A stretch of 64,000 bases of DNA from Micrasema longulum (taxonomy: Eukaryota > Arthropoda > Insecta > Trichoptera > Brachycentridae): the NCBI GenBank assembly GCA_022494885.1, contig JAGVSM010005059.1, forward strand, positions 62,001 through 126,000, in the 5' to 3' direction. Positions 1 through 10,261 of this stretch are shown here, piece by piece; the first letter of the stretch is position 1; every line of letters begins with the position of its first letter. Below the pieces are notes generated by a model. The model did no database searches, was not told the origin of the DNA, and was given only the letters and a program-made list of their open reading frames with translations. A program made the translations under genes and the position numbers.

Positions 1-120
1 AATTTAACTTCGAGTCCTCTTTTAAAACTATTCTCGTTATGATTTATTTTATCTTATTTCTCTATCTTTCTTTCAATTTTCTGTCTCTTTCATACAATAT
101 TTTATTATATAAATAGCAAC

Positions 121-240
121 GCGTGTAATTATAAGTTAGTCAAATTCCTGACGATGAGGTAGTAACCTCGAAACCGGTCGAAGTGTAATTAAAAAATTAA
201 AGTGGTTTATACAAATTTATAAACAAATAAGTGTAAAATG
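121..240 (+). repeat. PLE-like terminal fragment with hammerhead-like core
   Basis: Positions 147-154 read CCTGACGA. A perfect 5-bp stem follows (GAGGT 156-160 / ACCTC 165-169, loop AGTA), then GAAAC at 170-174 and CGGTC. This order (CUGANGA, stem, GAAAC) is the layout of a hammerhead ribozyme core and resembles the termini of Penelope-like elements elsewhere in the window. One extra base lies between CTGACGA and the stem. No coding part of the element is visible next to it. The family assignment is inference. Confidence 0.4.
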
Positions 241-663
241 TCACACCATAAAGTGAAAAATGTTTTTGATAACAATAATAAATAATATGAACTCAAGTAT
301 AACATTTTTTTTTTTAAATAAAAAAAAAAAACTAGAAAATTGTTAGAATTTTTTTCGTAGAAACAGCCCTTGCCATGTAAAAAAATTAACTTAAAATATC
401 ACATCTAAAAAACATTAAATAAACATCTAAAAAAATACCAAGATAAGTGAGAGTATTAGAAGCAAACTTTAAAATCTCCACCAAAAACAGAAAATTAATT
501 ATTGATGCCAATATAAACTAAACATAAAAGATAACCTACCTAAATAATAGCGTAATTCAAAATCTTCTCTTAATCTTTTCTACTTGGCACCGCAAACATA
601 GCATTCTCCATTGAGTTAGTGAACCATAATTAGAAATCTAACAATTATTTTCCAAAGTTTTTC

Positions 664-1194
664 GCAAAGAAGGTATCCCTGTTAGGAAGGATAAGGAATA
701 CATTAGACATTAAAACCTCTCTGCTGATATTTAAAAGTATTATCGTTCCCCACATTAATTATTGCTCCAGTATTTTATATTTAAGTAATGAAGGAGATCT
801 AAAGAGACTCCAAATAATACAAAACAAAGCGATGAGGATAATATTAAGATGTGGGAGACGAACAAATGTTCAGAAAATGATTCAACTTCTAGATATTATG
901 ACGATTGATCAAATAATCAAATTCAATGTTGCCAATGAAATAAACAAAATTATTAAAGGAATAATTCCGAGATATTTTCAAAATAAACTAAAAAATAATG
1001 AGTTCTTTCATAACTATGCAACAAGAGGATCTAAAAATATAAGACTGGAAAAGAAATCAAAAGCAATGTCCCAGAACTGCCGCATGTTCAAGGGAATAAA
1101 ACTATTTGAAGAAATGCCAGAAAGCATAAAAAATGAAATTAATGTAAATACATTTAAAATTAAATGTAAAAAGTATATATGTGAAAAATATTAG
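664..1194 (+). pseudogene. LINE L-G2 reverse transcriptase C-terminal fragment (CR1/L2/Jockey type)
   Basis: One continuous frame from about 664 to the stop at 1,192-1,194 encodes the end of a LINE ORF2: a thumb/connection part around LLGRIRN, the segment VPHINYCSSILYLSN, the conserved LQIIQNKAMRII, and a basic tail ending KYICEKY. RT catalytic motifs are missing because the copy is 5'-truncated. A closely similar inverted copy lies at 48,647-49,350. The fragment is inserted in the small inverted-repeat element around it. Clade assignment is approximate; the LINE identity is firm. Confidence 0.8.
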
Positions 1195-1396
1195 GTAGTT
1201 ATAGTGTAAATAGTGAATTTAATTAATGAAAATGTACATATGAAACAGTTAATATTATAAATTAGGATACTTAGTGTATATTAGTGATAAATAATGTTAG
1301 AATAAGTATAGATGTAAATTTTGTGTTGTAAATATATATTAGACTATGTTACATAGAACTAAATAAAATAAATTTTAAAAAAAATAAAAAAAATAT
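1195..1396 (+). mobile_element. LINE L-G2 3' UTR and A-rich tail
   Basis: AT-rich untranslated tail of the preceding LINE, ending with an A-rich run at about 1,376-1,393 next to an AATAAA-type signal. The same tail occurs inverted at 48,647-48,840, which fixes the 3' end of the family. Confidence 0.7.
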
Positions 1397-1712
1397 CTCC
1401 GTAACTCCTTCAATGGAGACTTCTAAGTTTGCTTTTTATACCCTCCACCTCCAGTCTTTTTATAAATACATTTTTATTGAGGTTTCCCATTTTTGTTCGT
1501 GTTTTCATTATGTTTTTTCACCAATGTTTTTTTTATTTATTTACAGGTAAATACAAACTCATCTTCATCACACAACCAAATTTATGATGTTGCAAACGCA
1601 GAATTTGTAAGTACCATGTGATTAATTTAATTCATGAATTTTTAAAGTATTACATTATGTTACTATTAGATAGAAGAATTTTTATACCTGGGTAGTATAT
1701 ATCAACTTTAGT

Positions 1713-2500
1713 CTTTAAAATATAGCTTGATTAGAATGACAGTTGTCAAACTAATTTCATTAGTGATGGTAAATTACTGATCACTGATCAAATCGATTTT
1801 ATCAGTTATTTCATGCAATCATGAAACTCTGTTTCCGAAAATTGATTTAAAAAACGCAGAAACAAGCCTATTATAGTGTGTTTAACACAATTCGGTAGTC
1901 AGATGGCAGAAGGGACCATCTGTAAATTTCAATAATGTTCAGGAGAGCTGAAATACGTCTCAATTTCAAGACTTTAATCCACAAACTAAAATATTTTAGT
2001 GTTGCTTTTCAATAATAAATTACCATTCTAAATAACACTTTTTTTTTCTGCGTGTATTTACTGAAATATTAATTTAAACTTTTGAAAACCTAAACATAGA
2101 CAAAAATACAGATGGTCCCTTCTGCCATCTGACTACCGAATTATTCACCAAAAAATTAGACATTTATACTTTTTTCATGAACAACATCAAATGATTTTTT
2201 TTTTATTGGATCAATTTACATTGATCAATTTGTCCCATCTCTAACGTTTTTGCAATATGATGTAACTTTGTAAGAACGTCGTTATTGATTAGGTTAAGTT
2301 TTGTTTTTTTTATTTTTAAAGCTGGTTGTATAAATAAATGTTGATCTATGCTTCAAGCATTGTATTAAAAAAATAAATTAACACGCCAGAAAACAAATGA
2401 TTTTTCGTGTGTCAATATAAATTACTCCTTCGACGTTACTACAAAGTTATGTCGTCACCTTTTCTGACAACTTTCATTCTAATCATGTTACATTTTAAGG
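1713..2500. mobile_element. TIR DNA element, about 790 bp, non-autonomous
   Basis: Terminal inverted repeats of about 36 bp: 1,713-1,748 (contains TAGCTTGATTAGAATGACAG) and 2,464-2,500 (contains CATTCTAATCATG), with roughly 31 of 36 matching. A second, left-truncated copy lies at 41,595-42,502 in the same orientation and has a matching right end. No transposase is present. Another TIR element is nested at 1,893-2,138. Superfamily unknown. Confidence 0.65.
1893..2138. mobile_element. Nested MITE with AATT target duplication
   Basis: About 32-bp near-perfect terminal inverted repeats: it starts CGGTAGTCAGATGGCAGAAG and ends with the inverse. AATT flanks both sides (1,889-1,892 and 2,139-2,142). 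The homologous site at about 41,690 is empty and carries a single AATT. That comparison directly shows an insertion with a 4-bp duplication. No coding sequence. Confidence 0.8.
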
Positions 2501-2502
2501 AC

Positions 2503-2907
2503 CATAGGGATGGAAATTAAGATGTATTAAAACGAGGGTTAGTGCTGGGAACAGGGTGAACGGAACATTGAAATAAAATATACGAATGTTTTTATTCGTT
2601 GAAAATTTACTCGTACAAGAGAAGTTCTTTCCATGTAAAATTAGTTTTTTTTAATGTACACTCCCCCGCATAAGTAGTAACGCAAAAACCAGACACAAAA
2701 TGATCTTCAAAGTGGTCACATTTTTTGTTACCACAATGTACTGTGTTTTTCCTCTCGTAAACACACGAATATAGTCGGGTCAGCAAAAGAGGATGTCTGA
2801 TATTATTATGTTTTAAAGTTATTTTGTTTAAGAAAATGGTTGTAGATATAAAATCGTTAGGACTTTTATTATATATACGAAGTATTAACTTTCTGGTCAA
2901 ACACTAC
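2503..2907 (-). other. Unassigned stretch with a 97-aa ORF
   Basis: No recognised repeat. A minus-strand ORF (2,607-2,900) carries several cysteines in its second half (CGNKKC, then two further C) but matches no domain I know. It could be chance or an exon. I assign no function. Confidence 0.2.
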
Positions 2908-3582
2908 CATCACGCCATTTCCCCGTAGGGGTAGGCAGAGAGAATGGACCGCCACACACGTCTAGCCTGGCATACATTCCTAGCTTCTTTCACATTCATA
3001 CATCTTGTCATACATGCCCATCGGTTCTGTCTGCTTTTGACATGACCAGACTTAAGATTTTGGTTTACCTGATCATGCCACGTCTTCCTTGGTCGTCCTC
3101 GTCTCACGTTGCCCCTCATTTTCGCCATATATACTTGTTTTACCATTCTTTCGCGTCCATTCGTTCTACGTGACCAAACCATCTCAGAGACCCATTCTTA
3201 ATCTTATCAATTATACTTGACTCAGATTCACACTTTCGCCTGATTTCATCATTCGTAACCCTGTCATACATTGATTTCCCACACATTCGTCTAAGAGATC
3301 GCATTTCAACCGCGTTCACTCGGCTTTCACCCTTCCTCTGCCAGTTCCATGTTTCACTTCCATACATAAGTGTTGGGGCTAAAACTCCGTTGTGCACTGT
3401 CAGTTTAGCTTCGATTGACATATTTTTTTTGCCCGCATTCACTCTTCTTTCAACATCTTTTTCTACTCTTCCATCTCTTGAAAACATGCTTCCCAGATAC
3501 ACAAATTCTTCTACTTGCTCGAGACATTCGTTGTTTACATTTATAATGCAGTCAGTAACCTCACTATCCTCACTATTTGACT
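2908..3582 (-). pseudogene. RTE-1 LINE 3' fragment (frameshifted)
   Basis: Two overlapping frames encode the RT C-terminal region in order: YLGSMFSRDG, LMYGSETWNW, NAVEMRSLRRMCG, LRWFGHVERMD, then GRPRKTWHDQVN and a terminal SAYPYGEMA. A frameshift lies near 3,140-3,180. The element stops almost at its stop codon with nearly no 3' UTR, which is typical of RTE-clade LINEs. Other copies are at 4.5, 5.3, 31.8, 35.6, 36.5, 38.5 and 48.6 kb. Clade is inference; LINE identity is firm. Confidence 0.8.
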
Positions 3583-3725
3583 AAATGTTATTAAATATTC
3601 GCCAATAACCGAATATTCTCTGTCTACCGGTTTCGATATAACTAAAACACTAATTAAACTAACATGCAAAACCCACTATACACCTTCACTATAGTTTTTG
3701 CAAAAAAATATAAAACCAACATGCC
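3583..3725 (-). mobile_element. PLE-1 terminal repeat fragment
   Basis: Matches, on the minus strand, the terminal sequence seen at 15,180, 26,893 and 40,714-41,030 (CTAAATGTTATTAAATATT, the ACCGGTTTCGA core, then ACATGCAAAACCCACTA). It abuts the RTE-1 fragment. The hammerhead-like core is eroded: only the GAAACCGG side remains. Confidence 0.6.
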
Positions 3726-3849
3726 GATTTGAAACCACGTGCTTTCAATAGACTTACGTATTGAAGGCTCCGGATTTGATTCCCGGTGAGATTAAAAAAA
3801 TTAAAAATGTGAGTTTTCTCGAGCCCGGGTGTTCTGTGCTATAATTCAC

Positions 3850-4110
3850 CACTGTAATTAGACCTCCTGGCCTGTTATGCAAAAATATGTGTATTACAGT
3901 GTAGTATTTGGCGCGTTCGCCTACCAAGTTTCAGGTCCTGGGCTGGATTCCTGGTAGGGGCTACATTAAAAATATTTATTTTAAAGGCGATTTTTTTATT
4001 TCGTTTTTTCCTGTACAGGCGCCTGAAGCGTAAGACTGATCACCTTGCGTTAATGTAACAATCGACCTATTTGGATTTGGTTCGTCCAGACACAGACAAA
4101 CCTACACAAC
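3850..4110 (+). repeat. S1 SINE, diverged copy
   Basis: A tRNA-like head (CCTGGGCTGGATTCCTGG as a decayed B box near 3,937-3,955) is followed by the S1 body motif CTGAAGCGTAAGACTGATCA (about 4,021-4,040). The tail with GATGAT repeats is missing. Strongly diverged from the copy at 6,949-7,215. Confidence 0.5.
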
Positions 4111-4460
4111 ACGTGATAAACTAGTTGATTTTCTTTAATGTTATTTTTTATTTATATGAATGCATCCTTATTTTACAGTCAGTAAACTCATTTATAAATA
4201 TCTTGCAGTGACATCATTCTTTGCGTTTTTTGGTATTAGGGTTTCCAGTACAGAAAATATATTTTGAATGAATACAAATTCGTCAAAGCACATTCCTTGC
4301 GGGTAGAATCTAGGGGTAAAGAATTGGACTACCCCTGGCTATTTTACGTAAACGAAGTACCATCCCATCTACTTTATGATACAGAGCTAAATTGTAAACA
4401 GGGATGGTAAACCATAAACTTACAATTAAAAGAAACTAGAAAAATAAATATCAAGGATAG
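4110..4460. other. No feature recognised
   Basis: AT-rich sequence without a credible ORF, TIR pair or match to other repeats in the window. Confidence 0.3.
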
Positions 4461-4529
4461 ACATAGATATTATGGGATCCAGGGCCGCGATTATGAACGG
4501 CTATCTTTATCGGTATATACGGTATAAAC

Positions 4530-5195
4530 GAATATCGACATTACTGGGTAGTATGTTTACTAGAGATGGAAATATGAACAAGGATATTGAAAGGAGGGTT
4601 AGTGTCGGTAACAGAGTTAATGGTGCCTTAAAGTCTGTCGTAGCAAATAAGTGTCTATCGCAAAAGGCTAAATTAGCAGTTCATAATGGAGTTCTGGTAC
4701 CAACCCTAATGTATGGAAGCGAAGCATGGAGTTGGAAAAAAAGGGACGAAAGTAGACTGAATGCTGCTGAAAATGCGATCCCCTGTGGGCGAACAAATCG
4801 TGTGCGGAAAAACAATGATATGATAGGTGCCCCAATGCCGGAAAATTAGGGCAGAAATGCAAGGCTGAGTTAAAGGCCATCGACAAAATTAAGAAAGGTC
4901 TTTGCGATGGTCTGGCCGCGCGGATGAATGAATGGGATGAAAGAACGGCTAAAAAAAGATTTGTACTTAAATCGTGTCTGGTTGTGGTGAAGCGGAGGAA
5001 GGCCGAGAGGAAAGATACGGTACGATCAAGCACAACAAATTCCTTGAAAGTGCATGTGTAGTGTCGGAATAACTGACGTGCGTATGAGAAGATGTATAAA
5101 TGTGAAGGAAGCAAAGTGGAGGTGTGCCAGGACAGAGGGTGGTTCTATCCCCACGGCCCATCTCCGGGAAATGGCGTGATGGTTAGTTAGTTAGT
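4530..5195 (+). pseudogene. RTE-1 LINE fragment, heavily decayed
   Basis: The first part is open (LLGSMFTRDG, KAKLAVHNGVLVPTLMYGSE). After about 4,850 the homology continues through several frame changes and stops as far as VKEAKWRCARTE and HLREMA near 5,178. It ends in a short GTTA repeat (TTAGTTAGTTAG at about 5,184), the kind of simple tail RTE elements carry. Not functional. Confidence 0.75.
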
Positions 5196-5334
5196 TATGT
5201 ATATTTGTAGGCTGAAAATCTGTGCATCTCGTCGGTAACCGGTAATTGAATTACGTTTAGAAAAAAATAATATTCCATTTCTTTTCAACACACGAAGAAA
5301 ACTTTAATTTCACTCTTTGTGGTGAGATAAAACC

Positions 5335-5815
5335 TAAATGTGGGCGAGCGCTGGCACGGAATTGGAAAAATGATGATGAAAGTAGGTTACATGCTGTCGA
5401 AATGCGATCCCTCGGGCGAATGTGTGGTAAAACGATGTATGATAGGTGCACAAATGTCGAGATCCGTGAACTGTGTAAGGCTGAGACATGCATTATCAAC
5501 AGAATCAAGAAAGGGGTGCTGCGTTGGTTTGGACATGTAGAGCGAATGGACAACGGAAGAACGGCTAAAAGTATCTACGATGCGAATGTTGATGGATGCA
5601 GAAAACGAAGAAGGCCGAGAAAGACATGGCACGATCAAGTCCATCAAATACTTGAAGATGGACATGTCAAAAGTAAGAATAATCGGCGTGCGTGCAGAAG
5701 ATGTATGAGTGTAGAGGAAGCGAGGTCTGTATGCAAAGATAGAGTGATATTGTGTTCTTTCCTCTCTGCCAACCCCTATGGGGAAACGGCGTGATGGTTT
5801 GTTTGTTTTGTTTGA
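5335..5815 (+). pseudogene. RTE-1 LINE fragment, best preserved 3' end
   Basis: An open frame from 5,402 to 5,794 encodes MRSLGRMCGKTMYDRCTN, LRWFGHVERMDNGR, RRPRKTWHDQVHQ, VEEARSVCKDR and the terminal SANPYGETA. The tail after the stop is GTTTGTTTGTTTTG, a simple repeat. The 5' part, including RT catalysis, is absent. Same family as 2,908-3,582, with about 70-80% residue agreement by eye. Confidence 0.8.
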
Positions 5816-6640
5816 TTTTTAGATCAAATTGAAGATATATTTTAACTTTCCGAAAACGTACCCAGGTCTATTGAAGCAGCAAGGACTTCAATGAATATCA
5901 TATATAATTATTATGGGCACTAAGAACAACTTAAAACTTAAAACAACTTGAAACTTAACAATTGCAACTCCAGGTGCCAGGCCTGCCAACGCAGCGACGC
6001 AACATGTCACCAACAACTGAGAAACTTTTTATTTAAATCTTATTTAAATCTTAAAGTAGGGCACACATATCATACATATTGTTATGTGTGTTCTAATAAT
6101 AACATTACAAATATATTTAATTTATAAATTGTTTATCACATATGTCTTGACCATTATTTTAAATTTTGATATGTTTTTTTCTTCATAAATATTTTATTCC
6201 ATTTCGTAATAATTTTTAATTGCTTTAAATAAAATTGAATTTTGTGACTTTGCCTTTTTCCTAAATGGAAGTCTAATTTTGTTTTCTAACTTAATTCAGA
6301 CTATTCGTCCGGCACTGATTTCGGTTGTTTCGATACGACGTTGTTAACAACTTACAACATTTAACGTAAATTAAATTCATATGTCATGGTTAGATTAAGT
6401 CAGTGTTATCAGCGTTAATTTTATTGATTTTTATTTTGTTATTGTAAATTAGGTTAATAATAAACTCATAAATATGGGATTGAAATCTTTCATTTATTTT
6501 TTGAAAAATAAATAATAATAAAAAAGATAACAGTTCAGTTGTTATTTGGCTGGAGAAAATAATATTGTACCAACTTTCAAAATAGGGCTCAGTAGGTAGC
6601 AAAAAATTTAACGCCGCAACCTAGTAAATGTGCAGTACAC
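5816..6640. other. No feature recognised
   Basis: AT-rich stretch. Its small ORFs are low-complexity Ile/Asn/Lys-rich translations and are not supported as genes. Confidence 0.3.
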
Positions 6641-6642
6641 AA

Positions 6643-6945
6643 TCATTTTTTTTTTTTTAATTTTATTTATTTTCTTTTATTCAAGAAACATACAGTACAG
6701 TTACAAAGTTTAATATTTTACACAATTAGACTTAATTCTAATGGACCAGTGAAGTTTCCATATTAAAAAGCAATTATATGTAAGGTTAATTATGAAAGTA
6801 TAAAAAAGAGAAGGAAAAAGAAAACATAAATGAAAGATGTTTAAAAATTAAAATTTAAGTGAAAAAAAATATATTTTAAGGTTTGCAGTTTGCAGTGAGT
6901 ATTTACAAATGGAAATAATATTAAAAATGAAGAAAATTTGTAAGA
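6643..6945 (-). mobile_element. L-T LINE-like 3' UTR, copy 1
   Basis: Starts with a T run (the A tail of a minus-strand element) and a TTTATTC signal, then ACATACAGTACAGTTACAAAG and ATTAGACTTAATTCTAATGG. The same unit occurs at 39,488-39,845 and 50,256-50,560 in the same orientation. Non-coding; judged a retroelement 3' end because each copy has the T-run boundary. Confidence 0.6.
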
Positions 6946-6948
6946 GTA

Positions 6949-7215
6949 ATCATCATCATCATCGTTCCATTTCCGCACCTAATGGTGCATAGGGCACTGC
7001 ATTGGTACTCCAATCGCAGCGTATCTTGATAAAAAAAAATACATGAAGGTAAAATGATCAGTCTTACGCTTCAGGTACCAGTCCAGGAACTATGAAAAAT
7101 TCTAGTGTGAAAACACCCATTCAAATAAATATTTTATATCAACCATGTCGGGAATCGAACCCGAGACCTCTTGCATGGCAGGCTTACGCGCTGACCATTA
7201 CACCATGAGGCCGAC
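6949..7215 (-). repeat. S1 SINE, full length (tRNA-derived)
   Basis: On the minus strand a tRNA-like head carries an A-box-like TGTAATGGTCAGCGC and an exact B box GGTTCGATTCC. The S1 body (GAAGCGTAAGACTGATCA) follows, then a conserved 3' segment (CAGTGCCCTATGCACCATTA) and a (GAT)n tail read here as CATCATCATC. Pol III promoter boxes plus a tail repeat make this a SINE rather than a tRNA gene. It lies directly beside L-T. Confidence 0.85.
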
Positions 7216-7315
7216 AATACACAATACATATAGTAAACGTGGCGCAACTAGTGATGTTTCGGAAATAACTTAAAGCGCACTTTTTCTCAAAATCATTTAA
7301 ATATATATTTTAAAC

Positions 7316-7610
7316 AACAATGTTTTGAGCAAGTCCGAATGTTTGTAGACAGGCTGGATTTCCTTCCTGGGGAGTTATTTGGATCTAAATTTGTTGCAGC
7401 AGAGAGGGAACACATTTTTGAGAAGAGAATATGGAAGTCTAGGCATTAACAGGGCTTATGACGTGTCTTTGGTGAGTTTAAGTGGCCACTTTACACACTG
7501 TGTAACATTCACCATTCTGTCCATGTTTATGTAAAGTGGCTGCTTAAACCAGCTAAAGACACGCCCTGTAAATGTCTAGACTTGCATATGCCTTCTCAAG
7601 AAATATGTTT
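7316..7610. mobile_element. M element copy with internal inverted repeats
   Basis: Begins CAACAATGTTTTGAG, then the family blocks TTGCAGCAGAGAGGGAA, GGAAGTCTAGGCATTA, CAGGGCTTATGAC and GTGGCCACTTTACACA, followed by the same blocks inverted (TGTAAAGTGGC, ACGCCCTGTAAATG). A foldback structure with no coding capacity. Related copies occur near 11.5, 13.2, 24.0, 33.4, 44.8, 45.1, 49.9 and 50.6 kb. Confidence 0.7.
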
Positions 7611-8084
7611 CGATAACAAATTTCGATATTTATTTCATGTTTTAAACCCCTGGCTCAGACAGACCTTTCGTGCCGCGCCCCACATTTTGCGGTGGCCATA
7701 CGTCCTCGCGACCATTCCTCCGCTTTTTACTCGAAACCCACAGCGATTCTGGACATAATTTAAGCGAAGTTTATCCTTGCACCCCCAGACCATCCCCGAA
7801 ACAAAGGAGAACGCTCTAAATATGAAAATATGTTTCCATACCTTAATAAAATTTTACAACATGTGTCTGTCATCAATGAATTGTACCCGTTTCATTTTTT
7901 ATTGTTCTTTTGAAAGCCTTTTACTTAAATATAAAAAAATTGCCTGTGTCCCGGCGGTTAAAGAATACCGTTCTGAGTGCGAAAAAGGTTTTTTGAACTG
8001 CAATATTTCGTTTTTCCTGAACTGGCAACTGAAGTGTTGGGATGATCACCAACACATAAGATTTACAATCTGACTTATTGTCTT
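7611..8084. other. Unassigned stretch; 98-aa ORF and a short unknown repeat
   Basis: A plus-strand ORF (7,777-8,073) has no recognisable domain. The stretch CCTGTGTCC...AAGAATAC near 7,945-7,970 resembles 12,972-13,000, suggesting an uncharacterised repeat. Confidence 0.25.
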
Positions 8085-9850
8085 TTAGCACCTAGTGCTC
8101 ATCCAATAATCTACATCTCAACTTAAGTAAGTGCAAGGTTATGAGATTTTTTCGTCTGGAAAATCCAATCATATACGACTACTCAATGAACGATGAAATA
8201 TTATCTTCTGTGTCTAGTATACGAGATTTGGGTATTATACTTGACACTAAACTTTCTTTTACAATTCATATTAAACATGCTATCAATAAATCCTTAAAAC
8301 TTCTTGGGTTTATTAACAGAAGCACAGCTGACTTCAAAAATATCAATACCCTTAAAACTCTCTTCTGTTCCCTAGTTCGCCCGCACCTAGAGTATTCCTC
8401 TGTTATCTGGTCTCCATATTATGATGTTCACATCAAGAATATTGAATCAGTTCAACATCGTTTTTTAAGAAAGATAGGCTGGAGGTTGGGTTATCCAGAG
8501 ACGTAAATACGTATAATGAGTTAGAAACTACCTTGAATATTTATTTATTTATTTATTAACGGACATTGTCCATGTAAACAATTTATAAGGTTTAAATATT
8601 ACAATAAAAGAATAGTTTAAAACATAAATAAAAAAAGAAGCATTGACAAACATAAGGGACATCGAGACAAGATCTGGACTATTTATTTAGTGCTCGTTTA
8701 AATCGTTGTAAACTTAAACCAAAAAAGTCCAGATCCTGTCTTGAGTTAACAATACGACAAAGGCGGGTCATTGGAGAATTTAGGCCATAGTTTGTTCTAT
8801 GCTGATCGATGAACAATACTTCATTGTTTCTCAATCTACGAGTCGGAATATTGAATTTTACTTGTCCTAGTAATGATGGAACGTCGATTATATCATTTAG
8901 TATGCCGAACATATATATGGAGTCAATATTAGTTCTACGTTTTTGTAGACTAGAAATATTTAACATTGACTCTATTTCAGCATAAGAATAATTATCTCTC
9001 TCTAGTCCAAGCATCCACGCTATTTTTCGAAGCAAGCGATGTTGGACTGATTCAATGTGATTTATGCGATTGACATAGAATGGAGACCAGACCACGGAGG
9101 CATATTCTAGAAGAGGGCGAACAGTTGAGCAATAAAGAGTTTTGATTGTACGGACATTAGTAAAATCAGAGGATATTCTGTTGATGAAGCCAAGTAATTT
9201 CAGTGATTTATTTACTGTATTATCTATATGCTCGTTGTATGTCAGTTTATAGTCCAAAACAACTCCTAAATCTCTGATGGACTTAACTACATCAATTTTG
9301 GAGTTTTCTAATAGGTACTCTAAGGAAATTTGTTGTTTTGTTCTATGAAATGAAATTATTTTGCATTTTTTAATATTTAGTTCTAATTTATTGACTTTAC
9401 ACCATCGGTTAAAAGAGTCAATGAATATATCTTCTCTTCAAGACCGTCGAAATAAATCCGACCTTATAGTCCTATTTAAAATTCTCAACTCACTCTTTGA
9501 TGCGCCTGAACTACTGAACTCAATAAAATTATATATCCCAACTAGAAACCTCAGACAAAACTTACTCTTTCATACCGATAACCATAGAACTAACTATGGT
9601 TTTCATTCCCCTATGCCCAGAATTCTTAGGTCTGCCAATAAACATACCAGTCTTGATTTCTTTGATTACAAGTTGTCTTCTTTCAAACGATCACGGAATC
9701 AAATTCAATTTTAAACACCTCTCTCCCGCTTCCACTCCCACAATGTCTACTATATACCATTGAGTCTTTCTAATTTTGTTAAAATAATTTTCTATGTTTA
9801 AATATGTCCATAAAAATGCCCATTGGGCGTATATATAAATAAATAAATAA
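8085..9850 (+). mobile_element. L-D LINE 3' part, split by L-C (8,541-9,421)
   Basis: The left piece (to 8,540) encodes VSSIRDLGIILD, INKSLKLLGFINR, LVRPHLEYSSVIWSP and IESVQHRFLRKI. The right piece (9,422-9,714) resumes with NISSLQDRR and continues through IPTRNLRQN and HRTNYGFHSPMPR to the stop. This is the typical C-terminal third of a Jockey/CR1-type ORF2. The 3' UTR ends with GCCCATTGGGC (9,818-9,828) and an (AAAT)n tail. A second copy of this 3' end is at 30,374-30,507. The left piece has one frameshift just before the insertion. Confidence 0.85.
8541..9421 (-). mobile_element. L-C LINE, 5'-truncated, inserted into L-D
   Basis: The minus strand is open from 9,421 to the stop at 8,679: VKSIRDLGVVLDYKLTYNEH, LLEYASVVWSP, HIESVQHRLLRKIAWMLG, IPTRRLRNNEVLF and RQDLDFFGLSLQRFKRALNK. 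The 3' end shows GGACATTGTCC and a (TTTA)n run, i.e. an (AAAT)n tail. TGAATAT flanks both sides (8,534-8,540 and 9,422-9,428). A near-identical copy is at 61,803-62,520. RT catalytic motifs are missing because of 5' truncation. Confidence 0.88.
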
Positions 9851-10260
9851 GGCAGAAACTTGTGTCGATCGCATTTTTGCAAAAATAATTATGGCTGTAG
9901 TCGGGTAAAACGCACGTAAAATGAGGAAATCATACGATTTATCCACTTTAAAACTAATGTTTTTTTAAAAATCGCGCAGTAATAAAAAATCATAAATTAG
10001 ATTAAAACAATAATTTTTAAGTATTTTTATTAAAACATATACTTAAAAGTTTTATTTAACTAAAATATAATTACTTTTAGACCGGCAGATTACGCCATTT
10101 CAAATTTAGACTAAATTCTCATATAAAGACTAAGTATTGATATTTTTGATGTTTCAGTTTTAGTGCTGCAGAGCAGCGTTTATTTAATAAAAAAATACGT
10201 ATAAGAATTTGTTACCCACTAAGTCTAAACACTTTTCGGTGGGACACATTTTTTTATATT
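9851..10260. other. No feature recognised
   Basis: AT-rich sequence without a coding or repeat signal that I can support. Confidence 0.3.
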
Positions 10261-10261
10261 T

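Larger units (their letters stand above)
455..1437 (+). mobile_element. Small inverted-repeat element split by a LINE (halves 455-663 and 1,397-1,437)
   Basis: The left half begins with AGCAAAC followed by AATCTCCA. The right half ends with the inverse (TGGAGA, then GTTTGCT), giving short terminal inverted repeats. An uninterrupted copy lies at 41,146-41,416 on the same strand, where TTTTTTGCAAATATCTC is continuous. Here the same site is split by the LINE at about 664-1,396. There is no coding capacity. It is a MITE-like non-autonomous element whose superfamily I cannot name. Confidence 0.6.

Noticed and set aside
4668..5114. 148-codon minus-strand ORF
   Set aside because: Shadow of the RTE-1 fragment on the plus strand.
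7140..7215. tRNA gene (minus strand)
   Set aside because: A and B boxes are present, but the sequence continues into a SINE body and GAT tail, and acceptor pairing is poor.
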